A DNA stretch of 64,000 nt from Agilicoccus flavus (lineage in GTDB: Bacteria; Actinomycetota; Actinomycetes; Actinomycetales; Dermatophilaceae), in assembly GCF_014857905.1 (NCBI RefSeq), contig NZ_JACYXE010000003.1, positions 248,001-312,000 of the forward strand, given 5' to 3'. The notes beneath the pieces were generated by a model. It did no database searches, was not told where the DNA came from, and worked only from the letters and a program-made list of their open reading frames with translations. The position numbers were made by a program, and so were the translations under genes. Shown in pieces: positions 38,289 through 46,815 of the stretch (position 1 is the stretch's first letter; every line of letters begins with the position of its first letter).

Positions 38289-38987
38289 GTGAGCACGATC
38301 GAACTCCTCGTCCTCGTCCTCGTCCTCGCCGTCGTCCTCGCGGTGGCCTGGCACCTGTCGTACACCGCCTCCCGGTTGCACCGCCTGCACACCCGGGTGG
38401 AGGGCACGCTCGCCGCCCTCGACGCGCAGCTCGTTCGGCGCGCCGAGGCGGCGCTCGAGGTCGCCAACGCGGGTGTCCTCGACCCCGCCGGGTCCCTCGT
38501 CGTCGCCGGGGCCGCCGCGGCGTGCCTCGACGCGTCGCCGGAGGGGTTCGACGCCCGCGACTGGACCGAGGAGCCCCTCGCCGCACGGGAACGCCTCGAG
38601 AGCGACCTGTCCCGCGCCCTGCGCGCGGCCCTCGACGACCGCTCCGACGATTCCGGGGAGGCCCTCGCGGCGACGGCCGACGACGAGGTGCCGCCCGCGG
38701 ACGGTCCAGACGCCGCCGGAGACGGTGGGCCGGCGGACGCGAGGGACGACGATCCGCGGTTCAGGGGCGACGAGACCGGCGAGGTATCGGCCGACTTCCT
38801 GCTCGCGCGCCTCGATCGGTCCCACAAGCGGGTCGTGCTCGCGCGCCGCTTCCACAACGACTCCGTGGAGGACGTGCGCTGGCTGCGCCGGCAGGGCACG
38901 GTGCGCTGGTTCCGCCTCGCCGGGCACGCGCACCTGCCGCGGCCCGTGGAGTTCGACGACCGCCCGCTGGGAGCCCCCGGCCGGTGA
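38289..38987 (+). CDS. LemA-like single-pass membrane protein
   Basis: 232 aa. One N-terminal transmembrane helix (residues 4-25), then a helical domain with HLSYTASRLHRLHTRVEGTLAALDAQLVRRAEAA, an acidic low-complexity stretch (residues ~118-160), and a C-terminal VVLARRFHNDSVEDVRWLRR block. The layout resembles LemA-related proteins. It follows pimA by 10 bp and is probably the last gene of the PIM operon. Function unknown. Confidence 0.65.
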   Translation: MSTIELLVLVLVLAVVLAVAWHLSYTASRLHRLHTRVEGTLAALDAQLVRRAEAALEVANAGVLDPAGSLVVAGAAAACLDASPEGFDARDWTEEPLAARERLESDLSRALRAALDDRSDDSGEALAATADDEVPPADGPDAAGDGGPADARDDDPRFRGDETGEVSADFLLARLDRSHKRVVLARRFHNDSVEDVRWLRRQGTVRWFRLAGHAHLPRPVEFDDRPLGAPGR

Positions 38988-39034
38988 GGATCCAGCGGCA
39001 CCCGGTCGGCGCCGGCGAGCCCACGGCCCCGACC

Positions 39035-39040
39035 TAGACT
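39035..39040 (+). promoter_or_regulatory. -10 element of pdxST with leaderless upstream ORF
   Basis: TAGACT, 5 nt before an ATG at 39046. Transcription would start at or near a 35-codon ORF that ends over the pdxS start. Confidence 0.45.
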
Positions 39041-39045
39041 CGGTG

Positions 39046-39153
39046 ATGACCGCGGCCGGGACCACGTCCACGCCTCGGCTGGTCCACCCCACGTCCGCGC
39101 CGCGCGCCGGGAGACCACCGGCCCCCTCGTCAGACCCGAAAGGCCTTCAGTGA
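39046..39153 (+). CDS. Short upstream ORF overlapping pdxS start
   Basis: 35 codons, Thr/Pro/Ala-rich, not recognised. Its TGA (39151-39153) overlaps the pdxS GTG, so its translation would deliver ribosomes to pdxS. A -10 just upstream predicts a leaderless transcript. May be a leader peptide or spurious. Confidence 0.35.
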   Translation: MTAAGTTSTPRLVHPTSAPRAGRPPAPSSDPKGLQ

Positions 39154-40094
39154 GCGACCAGCAGAACCCGACCACCGCGTCCCCGACGTCCACCCCCGAA
39201 GGGTCCGTGGCGTCCGGCACGGGCACGTCCCGCGTCAAGCGCGGCATGGCGGAGATGCTCAAGGGCGGCGTCATCATGGACGTCGTCACGCCCGAGCAGG
39301 CGAAGATCGCCCAGGACGCCGGCGCGGTGGCGGTCATGGCCCTCGAGCGGGTCCCCGCCGACATCCGCGCCCAGGGCGGCGTGTCGCGGATGAGCGACCC
39401 CGACATGGTGCAGGGCATCATCGACACGGTCTCGATCCCCGTCATGGCCAAGGCCCGCATCGGCCACTTCGTCGAGGCGCAGGTGTTGCAGAGCCTCGGC
39501 GTCGACTACGTCGACGAGTCAGAGGTGCTCACCCCGGCCGACTACAGCAACCACATCGACAAGTGGCGGTTCACCGTCCCGTTCGTCTGCGGGGCGACGA
39601 ACCTCGGCGAGGCGCTGCGCCGCATCACCGAGGGCGCGGCCATGATCCGCTCGAAGGGCGAGGCCGGCACCGGCGACGTCTCCAACGCGACGATGCACAT
39701 GCGCAAGATTCGCGCCGAGATCAACCGGCTGCGCTCGATGGCCGACGACGAGCTCTTCGTCGCCGCCAAGGAGCTGCAGGCGCCGTACGAGCTCGTCAAG
39801 GAGGTCGCGGCGAACGGCAAGCTGCCCGTCGTCCTCTTCACCGCGGGCGGCATCGCGACGCCCGCCGACGCGGCGATGATGATGCAGCTCGGCGCCGAGG
39901 GCGTCTTCGTCGGCTCCGGCATCTTCAAGGCGGGCAACCCCGCCCAGCGCGCGGCGGCGATCGTCAAGGCGACGACGTTCTACGACGACCCCGACACGAT
40001 CGCGGAGGTCTCGCGCGGGCTCGGCGAGGCCATGGTCGGCATCAACGTCGACGACATCCCCGTCCCGCACCGGCTCGCCGAGCGCGGCTGGTGA
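39150..40094 (+). CDS. pdxS: Pyridoxal 5'-phosphate synthase, synthase subunit
   Basis: 314 aa. (beta/alpha)8 enzyme that builds PLP from ribose 5-phosphate, glyceraldehyde 3-phosphate and ammonia. MKARIGHF-like [24 protein letters not shown] and the catalytic Lys regions [15 protein letters not shown] and [13 protein letters not shown] are intact. GTG 39150 has AAAGG 7 nt upstream. Overlaps pdxT by 4 bp; both subunits form the PLP synthase complex. Confidence 0.97.
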   Translation: MSDQQNPTTASPTSTPEGSVASGTGTSRVKRGMAEMLKGGVIMDVVTPEQAKIAQDAGAVAVMALERVPADIRAQGGVSRMSDPDMVQGIIDTVSIPVMAKARIGHFVEAQVLQSLGVDYVDESEVLTPADYSNHIDKWRFTVPFVCGATNLGEALRRITEGAAMIRSKGEAGTGDVSNATMHMRKIRAEINRLRSMADDELFVAAKELQAPYELVKEVAANGKLPVVLFTAGGIATPADAAMMMQLGAEGVFVGSGIFKAGNPAQRAAAIVKATTFYDDPDTIAEVSRGLGEAMVGINVDDIPVPHRLAERGW

Positions 40095-40801
40095 CGCGCC
40101 CGACCACACTGACGCCGGCGGGGCCCGGGCGGGTCGGCCCCGCCGCCGACGGCGAGCCCGTCCGCATCGGTGTCCTCGCCGTCCAGGGCGACGTGCGCGA
40201 GCACGCGCAGGCCCTGTCCGCCCTGGGCGTCACGTGGGTCCGCGTCCGTCGCCCGGGCGAGCTCGCCGACCTCGACGGGCTGATCCTGCCCGGCGGCGAG
40301 TCCACCGTGCAGGACAAGCTCACCCGGGCCCTCGGCCTGCGGGACCCGCTGCGCGCCGCCATCTCCGACGGACTCCCGGTGTACGGCTCCTGCGCGGGCA
40401 TGATCATGCTCGCGAGCACCGTCCTCGACGGCGAGGCCGACCAGCAGACGCTCGGCGGGATGGACGTCACGGTGCGACGCAACGCGTTCGGACGGCAGGT
40501 TGACTCCTTCGAGACCGACCTGCGCTTCCCGGCGCTCACCGAGCCGGAGCGGCCCATCCGGGCCGTCTTCATCCGGGCGCCCTGGATCGAGGCGGTCGGA
40601 CCGGGCGTCGAGGTGCTGGCGCGCGTACCGGAACGTCCGCAGGGCTCCGACGCCGGCGTCTCGCCGGCCGCCGGCCGGGTCGTCGCGGCGCGGCAGGGGA
40701 ACCTGTTCGCCACGTCGTTCCACCCCGAGGTGACCGGCGACCTGCGCGTCCACCGCTACTTCGTCGACCTTGTGCGCGCGGCGCGCGAACGGGTGGCGTG
40801 A
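40091..40801 (+). CDS. pdxT: Pyridoxal 5'-phosphate synthase, glutaminase subunit
   Basis: 236 aa. Class I glutaminase that supplies ammonia to Pdx[10 protein letters not shown], the nucleophile Cys in YGSCAGMI, and FHPEVTGD with the catalytic His are intact. The N-terminus carries a ~24-residue extension before [12 protein letters not shown] start overlaps the pdxS stop. Confidence 0.96.
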   Translation: MTRPTTLTPAGPGRVGPAADGEPVRIGVLAVQGDVREHAQALSALGVTWVRVRRPGELADLDGLILPGGESTVQDKLTRALGLRDPLRAAISDGLPVYGSCAGMIMLASTVLDGEADQQTLGGMDVTVRRNAFGRQVDSFETDLRFPALTEPERPIRAVFIRAPWIEAVGPGVEVLARVPERPQGSDAGVSPAAGRVVAARQGNLFATSFHPEVTGDLRVHRYFVDLVRAARERVA

Positions 40802-40811
40802 TCCCGATCGC

Positions 40812-40837
40812 TACGATGGTCCGGTTCCGGGAACCGG
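40812..40837 (+). promoter_or_regulatory. Promoter and palindrome before yebC
   Basis: TACGAT (-10, 40812-40817) is followed 3 bp later by CCGGTTCC-G-GGAACCGG (40821-40837), a perfect 8-bp-arm dyad that would cover the transcription start. Could be an operator or an initial-transcript hairpin. Confidence 0.45.
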
Positions 40838-40853
40838 CAGCAAGGAGAACTCG

Positions 40854-41621
40854 ATGAGCGGCCACTCCAAGTGGGCGACCACCAAGCACAAGAAGGCCGC
40901 GATCGACGCCAAGCGCGGGAAGCTCTTCGCCAAGCTCATCAAGAACATCGAGGTGGCGGCCCGCACCGGCGGTGGCGACATCGCGGGCAACCCGACGCTC
41001 TACGACGCGGTGCAGAAGGCGAAGAAGTCCTCGGTCCCCAACGACAACATCGACCGCGCCCTCAAGCGGGGATCGGGTGCCGAGGCGGGCGGGGCCGACT
41101 GGCAGACGATCATGTACGAGGGGTACGCCCCCGGCGGCGTCGCCGTGCTCATCGAGTGCCTCACTGACAACCGGAACCGCGCCGCCACCGAGGTCCGGGT
41201 CGCCCTCACCCGCAACGGCGGCAACCTCGCCGACCCGGGTTCGGTGTCCTACCTGTTCAATCGGCGCGGCGTCGTCATGGTCCCCAAGGCCCAGAAGGAC
41301 GGCGAGACCACCGAGGACGCGCTCCTCGAGGTCGTGCTCGACGCCGGGGCCGAGGAGGTCGAGGACTACGGCGACAGCTTCCGCATCGAGACCGAGGCGA
41401 GCGACTTCGTCGCCGTCCGCACCGCGCTCGTCGAGGCCGGCATCGACTACGACTCCGCCGAGGCCGAGTTCGTGCCGAGCATGGAGGTCCCGCTCGACGT
41501 CGACGGCGCCCGGAAGATGATGCGCGTCATCGACGCCCTCGAGGACAGCGACGACGTCCAGAACGTCTTCGTCAACGGCGACGTCTCCGAAGAGGTCGCC
41601 GCCGAGCTCGACGAGGAGTAG
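40854..41621 (+). CDS. YebC/PmpR-family regulator or translation factor
   Basis: 255 aa, full length. Starts [51 protein letters not shown] is characteristic. Once viewed as a transcription factor; newer work on YebC-family proteins suggests a ribosome-associated role at polyproline stalls. Often next to ruvC, as here. ATG 40854 follows AAGGAG. A hairpin terminator follows. Confidence 0.93.
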   Translation: MSGHSKWATTKHKKAAIDAKRGKLFAKLIKNIEVAARTGGGDIAGNPTLYDAVQKAKKSSVPNDNIDRALKRGSGAEAGGADWQTIMYEGYAPGGVAVLIECLTDNRNRAATEVRVALTRNGGNLADPGSVSYLFNRRGVVMVPKAQKDGETTEDALLEVVLDAGAEEVEDYGDSFRIETEASDFVAVRTALVEAGIDYDSAEAEFVPSMEVPLDVDGARKMMRVIDALEDSDDVQNVFVNGDVSEEVAAELDEE

Positions 41622-41634
41622 GCCCGACCGGGTT

Positions 41635-41661
41635 CGGACCCCGCGCCCGTCGCGGGGTCCG
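41635..41661 (+). terminator. Terminator after yebC
   Basis: Perfect 11-bp stem (41635-41645, 41651-41661), 5-nt loop, 14 nt after the stop. No U-tract. Confidence 0.7.
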
Positions 41662-41704
41662 GCCGATGGGGTGCCGAGCGCGAGAGATCGGTCTCGGAGC
41701 GACG

Positions 41705-41820
41705 GAAGAACCATCTCGGCCGGGTCGATCTCGGTCTCCGGTCCGGCGCAACCCTCTGACCTGCACGTTCTCGAATTCACGCCCCAGCGGAGGTCGCCGA
41801 CCCGGCCCGAATGGTTCTTC
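41705..41820. repeat. Imperfect 23-bp inverted repeats flanking 70 bp
   Basis: Left arm GAAGAACCAT...CCGGGTCG (41705-41727) and right arm (41798-41820, reverse complement GAAGAACCAT...CCGGGTCG) agree at about 20 of 23 positions. The unit is 116 bp and non-coding, resembling a tiny MITE or a long-range hairpin. No clear target duplication. Confidence 0.6.
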
Positions 41821-42038
41821 GGTCCGCGAGCCCCGCTCGCGGACCGGGCGGGGCGTCCCTCCGCCACGACGTCGGCTCCGCGCGGGCGCCGGTGATCTCC
41901 CACCACAGACCCCGTTGGCGACCCCGACACGCCGGCGGCCGACCGTCGAGGTGCGCCGCGGCCGGCCCGACCGGTCGCCCCGTCGAGCCGGGGGCGGTCG
42001 GCGCCGTGTCGCTCGGGGGCGCGGGGGTCGCGGTTCGT

Positions 42039-42063
42039 TAGCCTCGGATGCGGACAGATGTTC
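42039..42063 (+). promoter_or_regulatory. ruvC promoter with LexA-like (SOS) box
   Basis: TAGCCT (-10, 42039-42044) then, 7 bp later, GGAC-AGAT-GTTC (42052-42063), one base from the actinobacterial LexA consensus GAAC-N4-GTTC. The box would cover the transcription start. Confidence 0.6.
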
Positions 42064-42095
42064 GGATCGCCGGGAGGCGGGAGAGTGGGGACGGC

Positions 42096-42614
42096 GTGCG
42101 GGTACTGGCGGTCGACCCCGGGTTGACCCGCTGCGGTCTCGGCATCGTCGACGGGCGCCTCGGCGGGCGGCTGACGATGGTGGCGGTCGGGGTGCTGCGC
42201 ACGCCCACCGGAGACCCCATCCACGAACGGCTCTACTCGATGCAGTCGCAGATCGAGGAGTGGTTCACGCGGTACGAACCGGAGGCGGTCGCGGTCGAGC
42301 GGGTCTTCGCCCGGTCCGACGTCAGCACGATCATGGGCACCGCCCAGGCCAGCGCCCTGCCGATGATCGCCGCCGCGCGGCGCGAGCTCCCGCTCGCCCT
42401 GCACACCCCGAGCGAGGTCAAGGCGTCCGTCACCGGGAACGGCCGAGCCGACAAGGCGCAGGTCACCGCTATGGTCACGCGTATCCTGCGGCTCGAGTCG
42501 CCGCCGCGCCCGGCCGACGCCGCCGACGCCCTCGCGCTGGCCATCTGCCACGTGTGGCGCGGCGGCGCCGCGTCCCGGATCGACGCGGCCGTCGCCGCGC
42601 AACGCACCCGTTGA
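42096..42614 (+). CDS. ruvC: Holliday junction resolvase RuvC
   Basis: 172 aa endonuclease that cuts Holliday junctions made by RuvAB. Catalytic acidic residues are in VLAVDPGLTRCG (Asp), VAVERVF (Glu) and the C-terminal RPADAADALALAICH (two Asp). GTG 42096 follows GGGAGAG. It precedes ruvA by 163 bp, which has its own promoter and LexA-like box. Confidence 0.95.
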   Translation: MRVLAVDPGLTRCGLGIVDGRLGGRLTMVAVGVLRTPTGDPIHERLYSMQSQIEEWFTRYEPEAVAVERVFARSDVSTIMGTAQASALPMIAAARRELPLALHTPSEVKASVTGNGRADKAQVTAMVTRILRLESPPRPADAADALALAICHVWRGGAASRIDAAVAAQRTR

Positions 42615-42729
42615 CGGCCTCGATACCCACTGAGCCCCGCCGACCCCTGCCGACGCCTGCCGACGTCCGGGACGTCGGGCGATGAGGCAGCGGTCGGCGT
42701 GCCGGTGTCGCGCCGGGGACGGCGACCGC

Positions 42730-42754
42730 TAGGGTCGTGGGCGAACATATGTCC
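42730..42754 (+). promoter_or_regulatory. ruvA promoter with LexA-like (SOS) box
   Basis: TAGGGT (-10, 42730-42735) and, exactly 7 bp later, GAAC-ATAT-GTCC (42743-42754), one base from LexA consensus. The spacing is identical to the ruvC site. Confidence 0.65.
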
Positions 42755-42777
42755 GAGCGCAGGAAGAGGGTCGCGTG

Positions 42778-43377
42778 ATGATCGCGTCGGTGAGCGGGAC
42801 CGTGGGCCGCATCGGTCTCGACCATCTCGTCGTCGAGGTCGGCGGCGTCGGCATGCTCGTGCACACCACCCCGGCCACCGCCGCGGCGCAGCGTCACGGC
42901 GCCGACGCCCGGCTGTCGACGAGCCTGGTGGTGCGCGAGGACTCGCTCACCCTCTACGGGTTCGCCGACGAGCAGGAGCGGGTCGTCTTCGATCTCGTCC
43001 AGACGGTCTCGGGCGTCGGGCCGCGGTTGGCGCTGGCGATGCTCGCCGTGCTCAGCCCCGAGGACCTGCGCCGCGCCATCGCGACCGAGCACATCGCGAC
43101 CCTGACCAAGGTGCCCGGCATCGGCAAGAAGGGCGCCGAGCGGCTCGTCCTCGAGCTGCGCGACAAGATCGGCGCCCCGAGCGGCGCCGCGACCACCACC
43201 CCGGCCCCGGCGGACGCGGCGGCGGGTTGGCGGGCGCCCGTCACCGAGGCGCTGCTGGGCCTGGGCTGGAACGCCAAGCAGGCCGAGAGCGCGCTCGACA
43301 CCGTGCAGGCCGGCCTCGGCCCCGACCCCGACGTCGCCGTGGCGCTCAAGAGCGCCCTGCGCGAGCTGGGTCGATGA
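42778..43377 (+). CDS. ruvA: Holliday junction branch migration protein RuvA
   Basis: 199 aa. Tetrameric junction-binding subunit. N-terminal [27 protein letters not shown]-fold, two HhH motifs ([13 protein letters not shown] and [16 protein letters not shown]), flexible linker, and C-terminal domain III that contacts RuvB. GTG 42775 is an alternative start. Overlaps ruvB by 4 bp. Confidence 0.95.
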   Translation: MIASVSGTVGRIGLDHLVVEVGGVGMLVHTTPATAAAQRHGADARLSTSLVVREDSLTLYGFADEQERVVFDLVQTVSGVGPRLALAMLAVLSPEDLRRAIATEHIATLTKVPGIGKKGAERLVLELRDKIGAPSGAATTTPAPADAAAGWRAPVTEALLGLGWNAKQAESALDTVQAGLGPDPDVAVALKSALRELGR

Positions 43378-44570
43378 CCCTCGGCGGCCACGACCGGCCG
43401 GATCGGGGGTCGGCTCACCTCGGGGCCGGCGGCGACGGCACGCCCGACGGTTCCTCCGACGTGACGGACCGCATCGTCGATGCGCAGGCGACGCCCGACG
43501 ACGACGAACGCGTCGTCGAGGCCGCGCTGCGGCCGCGGCGGCTCGCCGAGTTCCCCGGCCAGCCGCGGGTGCGCGACCAGCTCGGCCTCGTGCTCGAGGC
43601 GGCCCGCCGCCGCGGCTCCCCGCCCGATCACGTGCTGCTCTCGGGCCCGCCGGGGCTGGGCAAGACGACCCTCGCGATGATCGTCGCCACCGAGTTGGAA
43701 GCCCCGATCCGCGTGACGAGCGGCCCCGCGATCCAGCACGCGGGCGACCTGGCGTCGATCCTGTCGTCGCTGGCCGAGGGGGAGGTCCTCTTCCTCGACG
43801 AGATCCACCGCATGGCCCGCCCCGCCGAGGAGATGCTCTACCTCGCGATGGAGGACTTCCGCGTCGACATCATCGTCGGCAAGGGCCCCGGCGCGACCGC
43901 CATCCCGCTCGATCTGCCCCCGTTCACCGTGGTCGGGGCGACGACTCGGGCCGGCCTGCTGCCGGCGCCGCTGCGCGACCGGTTCGGGTTCACCGGCCAC
44001 CTCGACTACTACGCGAGCTCCGACCTCGAGACGATCGTCGCCCGCTCGGCCGGGCTGCTCGGGGTCGAGGCCGACGCCCGGGGCATCCGTGAGATCGCCG
44101 GCCGCTCCCGCGGGACCCCGCGCATCGCGAACCGGCTCCTGCGGCGGGTCCGCGACTGGGCGCAGGTCCACGGCGCCGGCGTCGTCGACCTGGCCGCGGC
44201 CCGGGAGGCCCTCGCCCTGTTCGACGTCGACGAGGCCGGCCTCGACCGCCTCGACCGGGCCGTCCTCGACGCCCTGTGCCGCCGCTTCGCCGGCGGCCCC
44301 GTCGGGCTCTCCACGCTCGCCGTCGCGGTGGGGGAGGAGGCCGACACGGTCGAGACCGTCGCCGAGCCCTACCTCGTCCGCGAGGGCTACCTCGTGCGCA
44401 CGCCTCGCGGGCGCGCCGCCTCGGCGCTCGCGTGGCGCCACCTCGGCTTGACGCCTCCGGCGGGGGTGCCCGGTTCCGGATCCGGCGGCGGATCGGGCGG
44501 TGGGGCGGCCCAGGACGAGCTGCCGCTCGACGCCCCCGACCGCGGCGCCTCGGGGCGCTTCGGCGGCTGA
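43374..44570 (+). CDS. ruvB: Holliday junction helicase RuvB
   Basis: 398 aa AAA+ motor. Walker [11 protein letters not shown], Walker B LFLDEIHR, sensor GATTRAGLL, arginine finger region [14 protein letters not shown], and a C-terminal winged helix. An N-terminal extension of ~40 residues and a Gly/Ser-rich C-terminal tail differ from E. coli RuvB. The ATG overlaps the ruvA stop. Confidence 0.96.
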   Translation: MTLGGHDRPDRGSAHLGAGGDGTPDGSSDVTDRIVDAQATPDDDERVVEAALRPRRLAEFPGQPRVRDQLGLVLEAARRRGSPPDHVLLSGPPGLGKTTLAMIVATELEAPIRVTSGPAIQHAGDLASILSSLAEGEVLFLDEIHRMARPAEEMLYLAMEDFRVDIIVGKGPGATAIPLDLPPFTVVGATTRAGLLPAPLRDRFGFTGHLDYYASSDLETIVARSAGLLGVEADARGIREIAGRSRGTPRIANRLLRRVRDWAQVHGAGVVDLAAAREALALFDVDEAGLDRLDRAVLDALCRRFAGGPVGLSTLAVAVGEEADTVETVAEPYLVREGYLVRTPRGRAASALAWRHLGLTPPAGVPGSGSGGGSGGGAAQDELPLDAPDRGASGRFGG

Positions 44571-44606
44571 GTCGAGCCTGACCTCGGCCCGACTTCACCC
44601 GGGGAA

Positions 44607-44625
44607 CGGGGCGATTCGCGCCCCG
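44607..44625 (+). terminator. Weak hairpin after ruvB
   Basis: 7-bp stem (44607-44613 with 44619-44625), 5-nt loop, 36 nt after ruvB. May separate ruvCAB from secDF. Confidence 0.35.
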
Positions 44626-44640
44626 CCCCGGCGCGGCCGA

Positions 44641-44671
44641 TTGGGGGGGAGCCAGGCGGGTCACCTAAACT
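44641..44671 (+). promoter_or_regulatory. Probable secDF promoter
   Basis: TTGGGG (44641-44646) and TAAACT (44666-44671), spacing 19 bp. This gives a leader of about 200 nt before secD, containing a short ORF. Confidence 0.5.
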
Positions 44672-44785
44672 CGACGAGGTTGCCCTGCCCGCCGGGTGGG
44701 GCAGGGGGCGCCAGCGAGCGTCGGGGCGCGCGGCACCACAGCCGCCTCGACGCGACGACGACGAGGGACGGGACAGGACCGCCAC

Positions 44786-44881
44786 ATGCAGCATTTCCGC
44801 ACCAGAGCGCACGGCGTGGACGTCGGGAGCACCGGCCGGGCGGGTGCCGCGCACCGCGCGGCCCCTGGCGAGGGACGCTGA
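44786..44881 (+). CDS. Short ORF upstream of and coupled to secD
   Basis: 31 codons, starting with ATG after AGGACCGCC and ending TGATG, where A is shared with the secD ATG. The encoded peptide ends HRAAPGEGR. An in-frame GTG at 44696 would extend it to 61 aa, but no membrane or signal segment appears. Its position, where yajC often lies, and the Arg-Ala-Ala-Pro-Gly end make it a candidate regulatory leader related to actinobacterial arrest peptides (ApdA-like, RAPP/RAPG motif). The match is inexact and the idea unproven. Confidence 0.4.
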   Translation: MQHFRTRAHGVDVGSTGRAGAAHRAAPGEGR

Positions 44882-46815
44882 TGGCCCCCTCGACGATGCG
44901 CGCCCCGTGGCGTTCCCTCATCGCGATGTTCCTCGTCGTGGCCGCCCTCGTGGGCGGTCTCGCCGCGGCGACGACGTGGCGGGGCGGGTCGTGGACACCT
45001 CAGCTCGGCCTCGACCTCGAGGGCGGCACCCAGATGATCCTCCAGCCGCAGGTGCGCGAGGGGGAGCGCGTCAACCAGGAGCAGCTCGCCCAGGCCGTCG
45101 ACATCATGCGCGCCCGCGTGGACGGCCAGGGCGTCGCCGAGGCCGAGGTCTCGACCCTCGGCGACAACGTCGTCGTCGCCGTGCCCGGCACGATGACGAA
45201 GGCGCAGGAGGAGGCGCTCCGGCAGTCGTCGCAGATGCGCTTCCGTCCCGTGCTCGCCGCGCAGCCCGCCGCGGTGCCGACGCCCGCCCCGACGGGCGGC
45301 GCCACACCGGCTCCCACCGGCGCGACGCCCGCCCCCACGGGCACCGCGACCCCGCGTTCGTCGGTCGGCACCGGCGCCCCGACCAGCGGTGCGGCCACGC
45401 GCGCCCCCGCCGCCACCCCCTCCGCGGGCGTGACGAACAGCGGTGGGTCGATGACCGCCGGCGTCCCCGCCGCCACGACGCCCCCGGTGGCCACCCCGGC
45501 CCTGACCCCGACCCCGAGCCGGGCCGCCACCCCCTCCCGCGCGGCCACGCCGTCCGGTGCCGCGACCCCCGCACCGAGCGGGGCCCCGGGTGCGAACGCC
45601 GACGGCACCCCCAAGATCACCGACGCGGTGCGGGCCGACCCCAAGCAGCTCGTCGCGGCCGCCACGAGCGAGGCCTGGCTCACCCCGCAGTGGCAGCAGC
45701 GCCTCATCGCCTACGACTGCGCGAACGCGCCCGCCTACAACCCGGCCACCGAGGACCCGAACCAGCCGTCGATCGCCTGCGACGCCCAGGGCACGGCCAA
45801 GTACCTGCTCGGCCCGTCCGTCCTCTCGGGCGACCAGCTCGCCGACGCGAGCTCGGGCCTGGCGACGAACCAGCAGGGCCAGCCCACGGGCGGCTACGTC
45901 GTCAACCTCAAGATGGCGGGCGGGGCGGCCACCTCGGCGTACGCGACGATCAGCGGGGCGATGGTCTCGCTGCCCGAGCCCCGCAACCAGCTCGCGGTCG
46001 TCCTCGACAACAGCATCGTCTCGGCGCCCTACTTCCGCAGCGCGATCACCGACGGCAACGCCCAGATCGAGGGCAACTTCTCGGCCGAGGAGAGCACGGA
46101 GCTCGCGAACCAGCTCAAGTTCGGCGCGCTCCCCATCTCGTTCACGGTGCAGTCGACCGAGACGATCAGCCCGACCATCGGCGGCGACCAGCTCCGGCTG
46201 GGCCTCATCGCCGGCGCCGTCGGCCTGCTGCTCGTCGTGCTGTACTCGCTGTTCCAGTACCGGGCCCTCGGCCTGGTCACCGTCGCGTCGCTGCTCATCG
46301 TGGCCGCGCTGACGTACCTGTGTCTCGCCCTCCTCGGCTGGGGCTACAACCTGCGCCTGACGATGGCCGGCGTCACGGGCGCCATCGTCGCGATCGGCAC
46401 GACCGCCGACTCGTTCATCGTCTACTTCGAACGCGTCCGCGACGAGGTCCGGGAGGGTCGGCGCCTCGAGGCCGCGGTCCAGACCGGCTGGGACCGCGCC
46501 AAGCGGACGATCCTCATCTCCGACGGCGTCAACTTCCTCGCGGCGGCGGTCCTCTACGTCCTCGCCTCGAGCAACGTCCGCGGCTTCGCGTTCATGCTCA
46601 TGCTGACGACGATCCTCGACGTGCTCGTCACGTTCCTCTTCACGCACCCGCTGCTGTCCCTGCTCTCGCGCACCCGCTTCTTCGGCGAGGGGCACAAGTG
46701 GTCCGGTTTCGACCGGAAGACCCTCGGCGCGAAGGTCCGCTACATGGGCCGCGGGCGCCTCATGACGGCCGAGCCCGCCCGCCGGACCGGCGGCATGGAA
46801 GGAGCGCGGTCATGA
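44881..46815 (+). CDS. secD: Protein translocase subunit SecD with Pro/Thr/Ala-rich insertion
   Basis: 644 aa. Works with SecF to drive late protein export using the proton gradient. N-terminal helix, then LGLDLEGGTQM motif, large extracellular P1 domain, and six-helix RND core (GLIAGAVGLLLVVLYSLFQYR, TADSFIVYFERVRDE, RAKRTILISDGVNF). Residues ~131-240 are an insertion of repeats of the type ATPAPTG and PSRAAT, not part of canonical SecD. GAGGGA precedes the ATG. Overlaps secF by 4 bp. Confidence 0.95.
   Translation: MAPSTMRAPWRSLIAMFLVVAALVGGLAAATTWRGGSWTPQLGLDLEGGTQMILQPQVREGERVNQEQLAQAVDIMRARVDGQGVAEAEVSTLGDNVVVAVPGTMTKAQEEALRQSSQMRFRPVLAAQPAAVPTPAPTGGATPAPTGATPAPTGTATPRSSVGTGAPTSGAATRAPAATPSAGVTNSGGSMTAGVPAATTPPVATPALTPTPSRAATPSRAATPSGAATPAPSGAPGANADGTPKITDAVRADPKQLVAAATSEAWLTPQWQQRLIAYDCANAPAYNPATEDPNQPSIACDAQGTAKYLLGPSVLSGDQLADASSGLATNQQGQPTGGYVVNLKMAGGAATSAYATISGAMVSLPEPRNQLAVVLDNSIVSAPYFRSAITDGNAQIEGNFSAEESTELANQLKFGALPISFTVQSTETISPTIGGDQLRLGLIAGAVGLLLVVLYSLFQYRALGLVTVASLLIVAALTYLCLALLGWGYNLRLTMAGVTGAIVAIGTTADSFIVYFERVRDEVREGRRLEAAVQTGWDRAKRTILISDGVNFLAAAVLYVLASSNVRGFAFMLMLTTILDVLVTFLFTHPLLSLLSRTRFFGEGHKWSGFDRKTLGAKVRYMGRGRLMTAEPARRTGGMEGARS

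Larger units (their letters stand above)
41622..42095. other. Gap between yebC and ruvC: terminator, long inverted repeat, promoter
   Basis: 474 bp without a convincing gene. From left to right: terminator hairpin (41635-41661), a 23-bp imperfect inverted repeat pair spaced 70 bp apart (41705-41727 and 41798-41820), then the ruvC -10 and LexA-like box. The remaining open frames are random and lack ribosome sites. Confidence 0.65.

Noticed and set aside
41705-41820. tRNA or T-arm remnant inside the inverted repeat unit
   Set aside because: A stretch resembles a T-loop, but no acceptor, D or anticodon arms can be formed.
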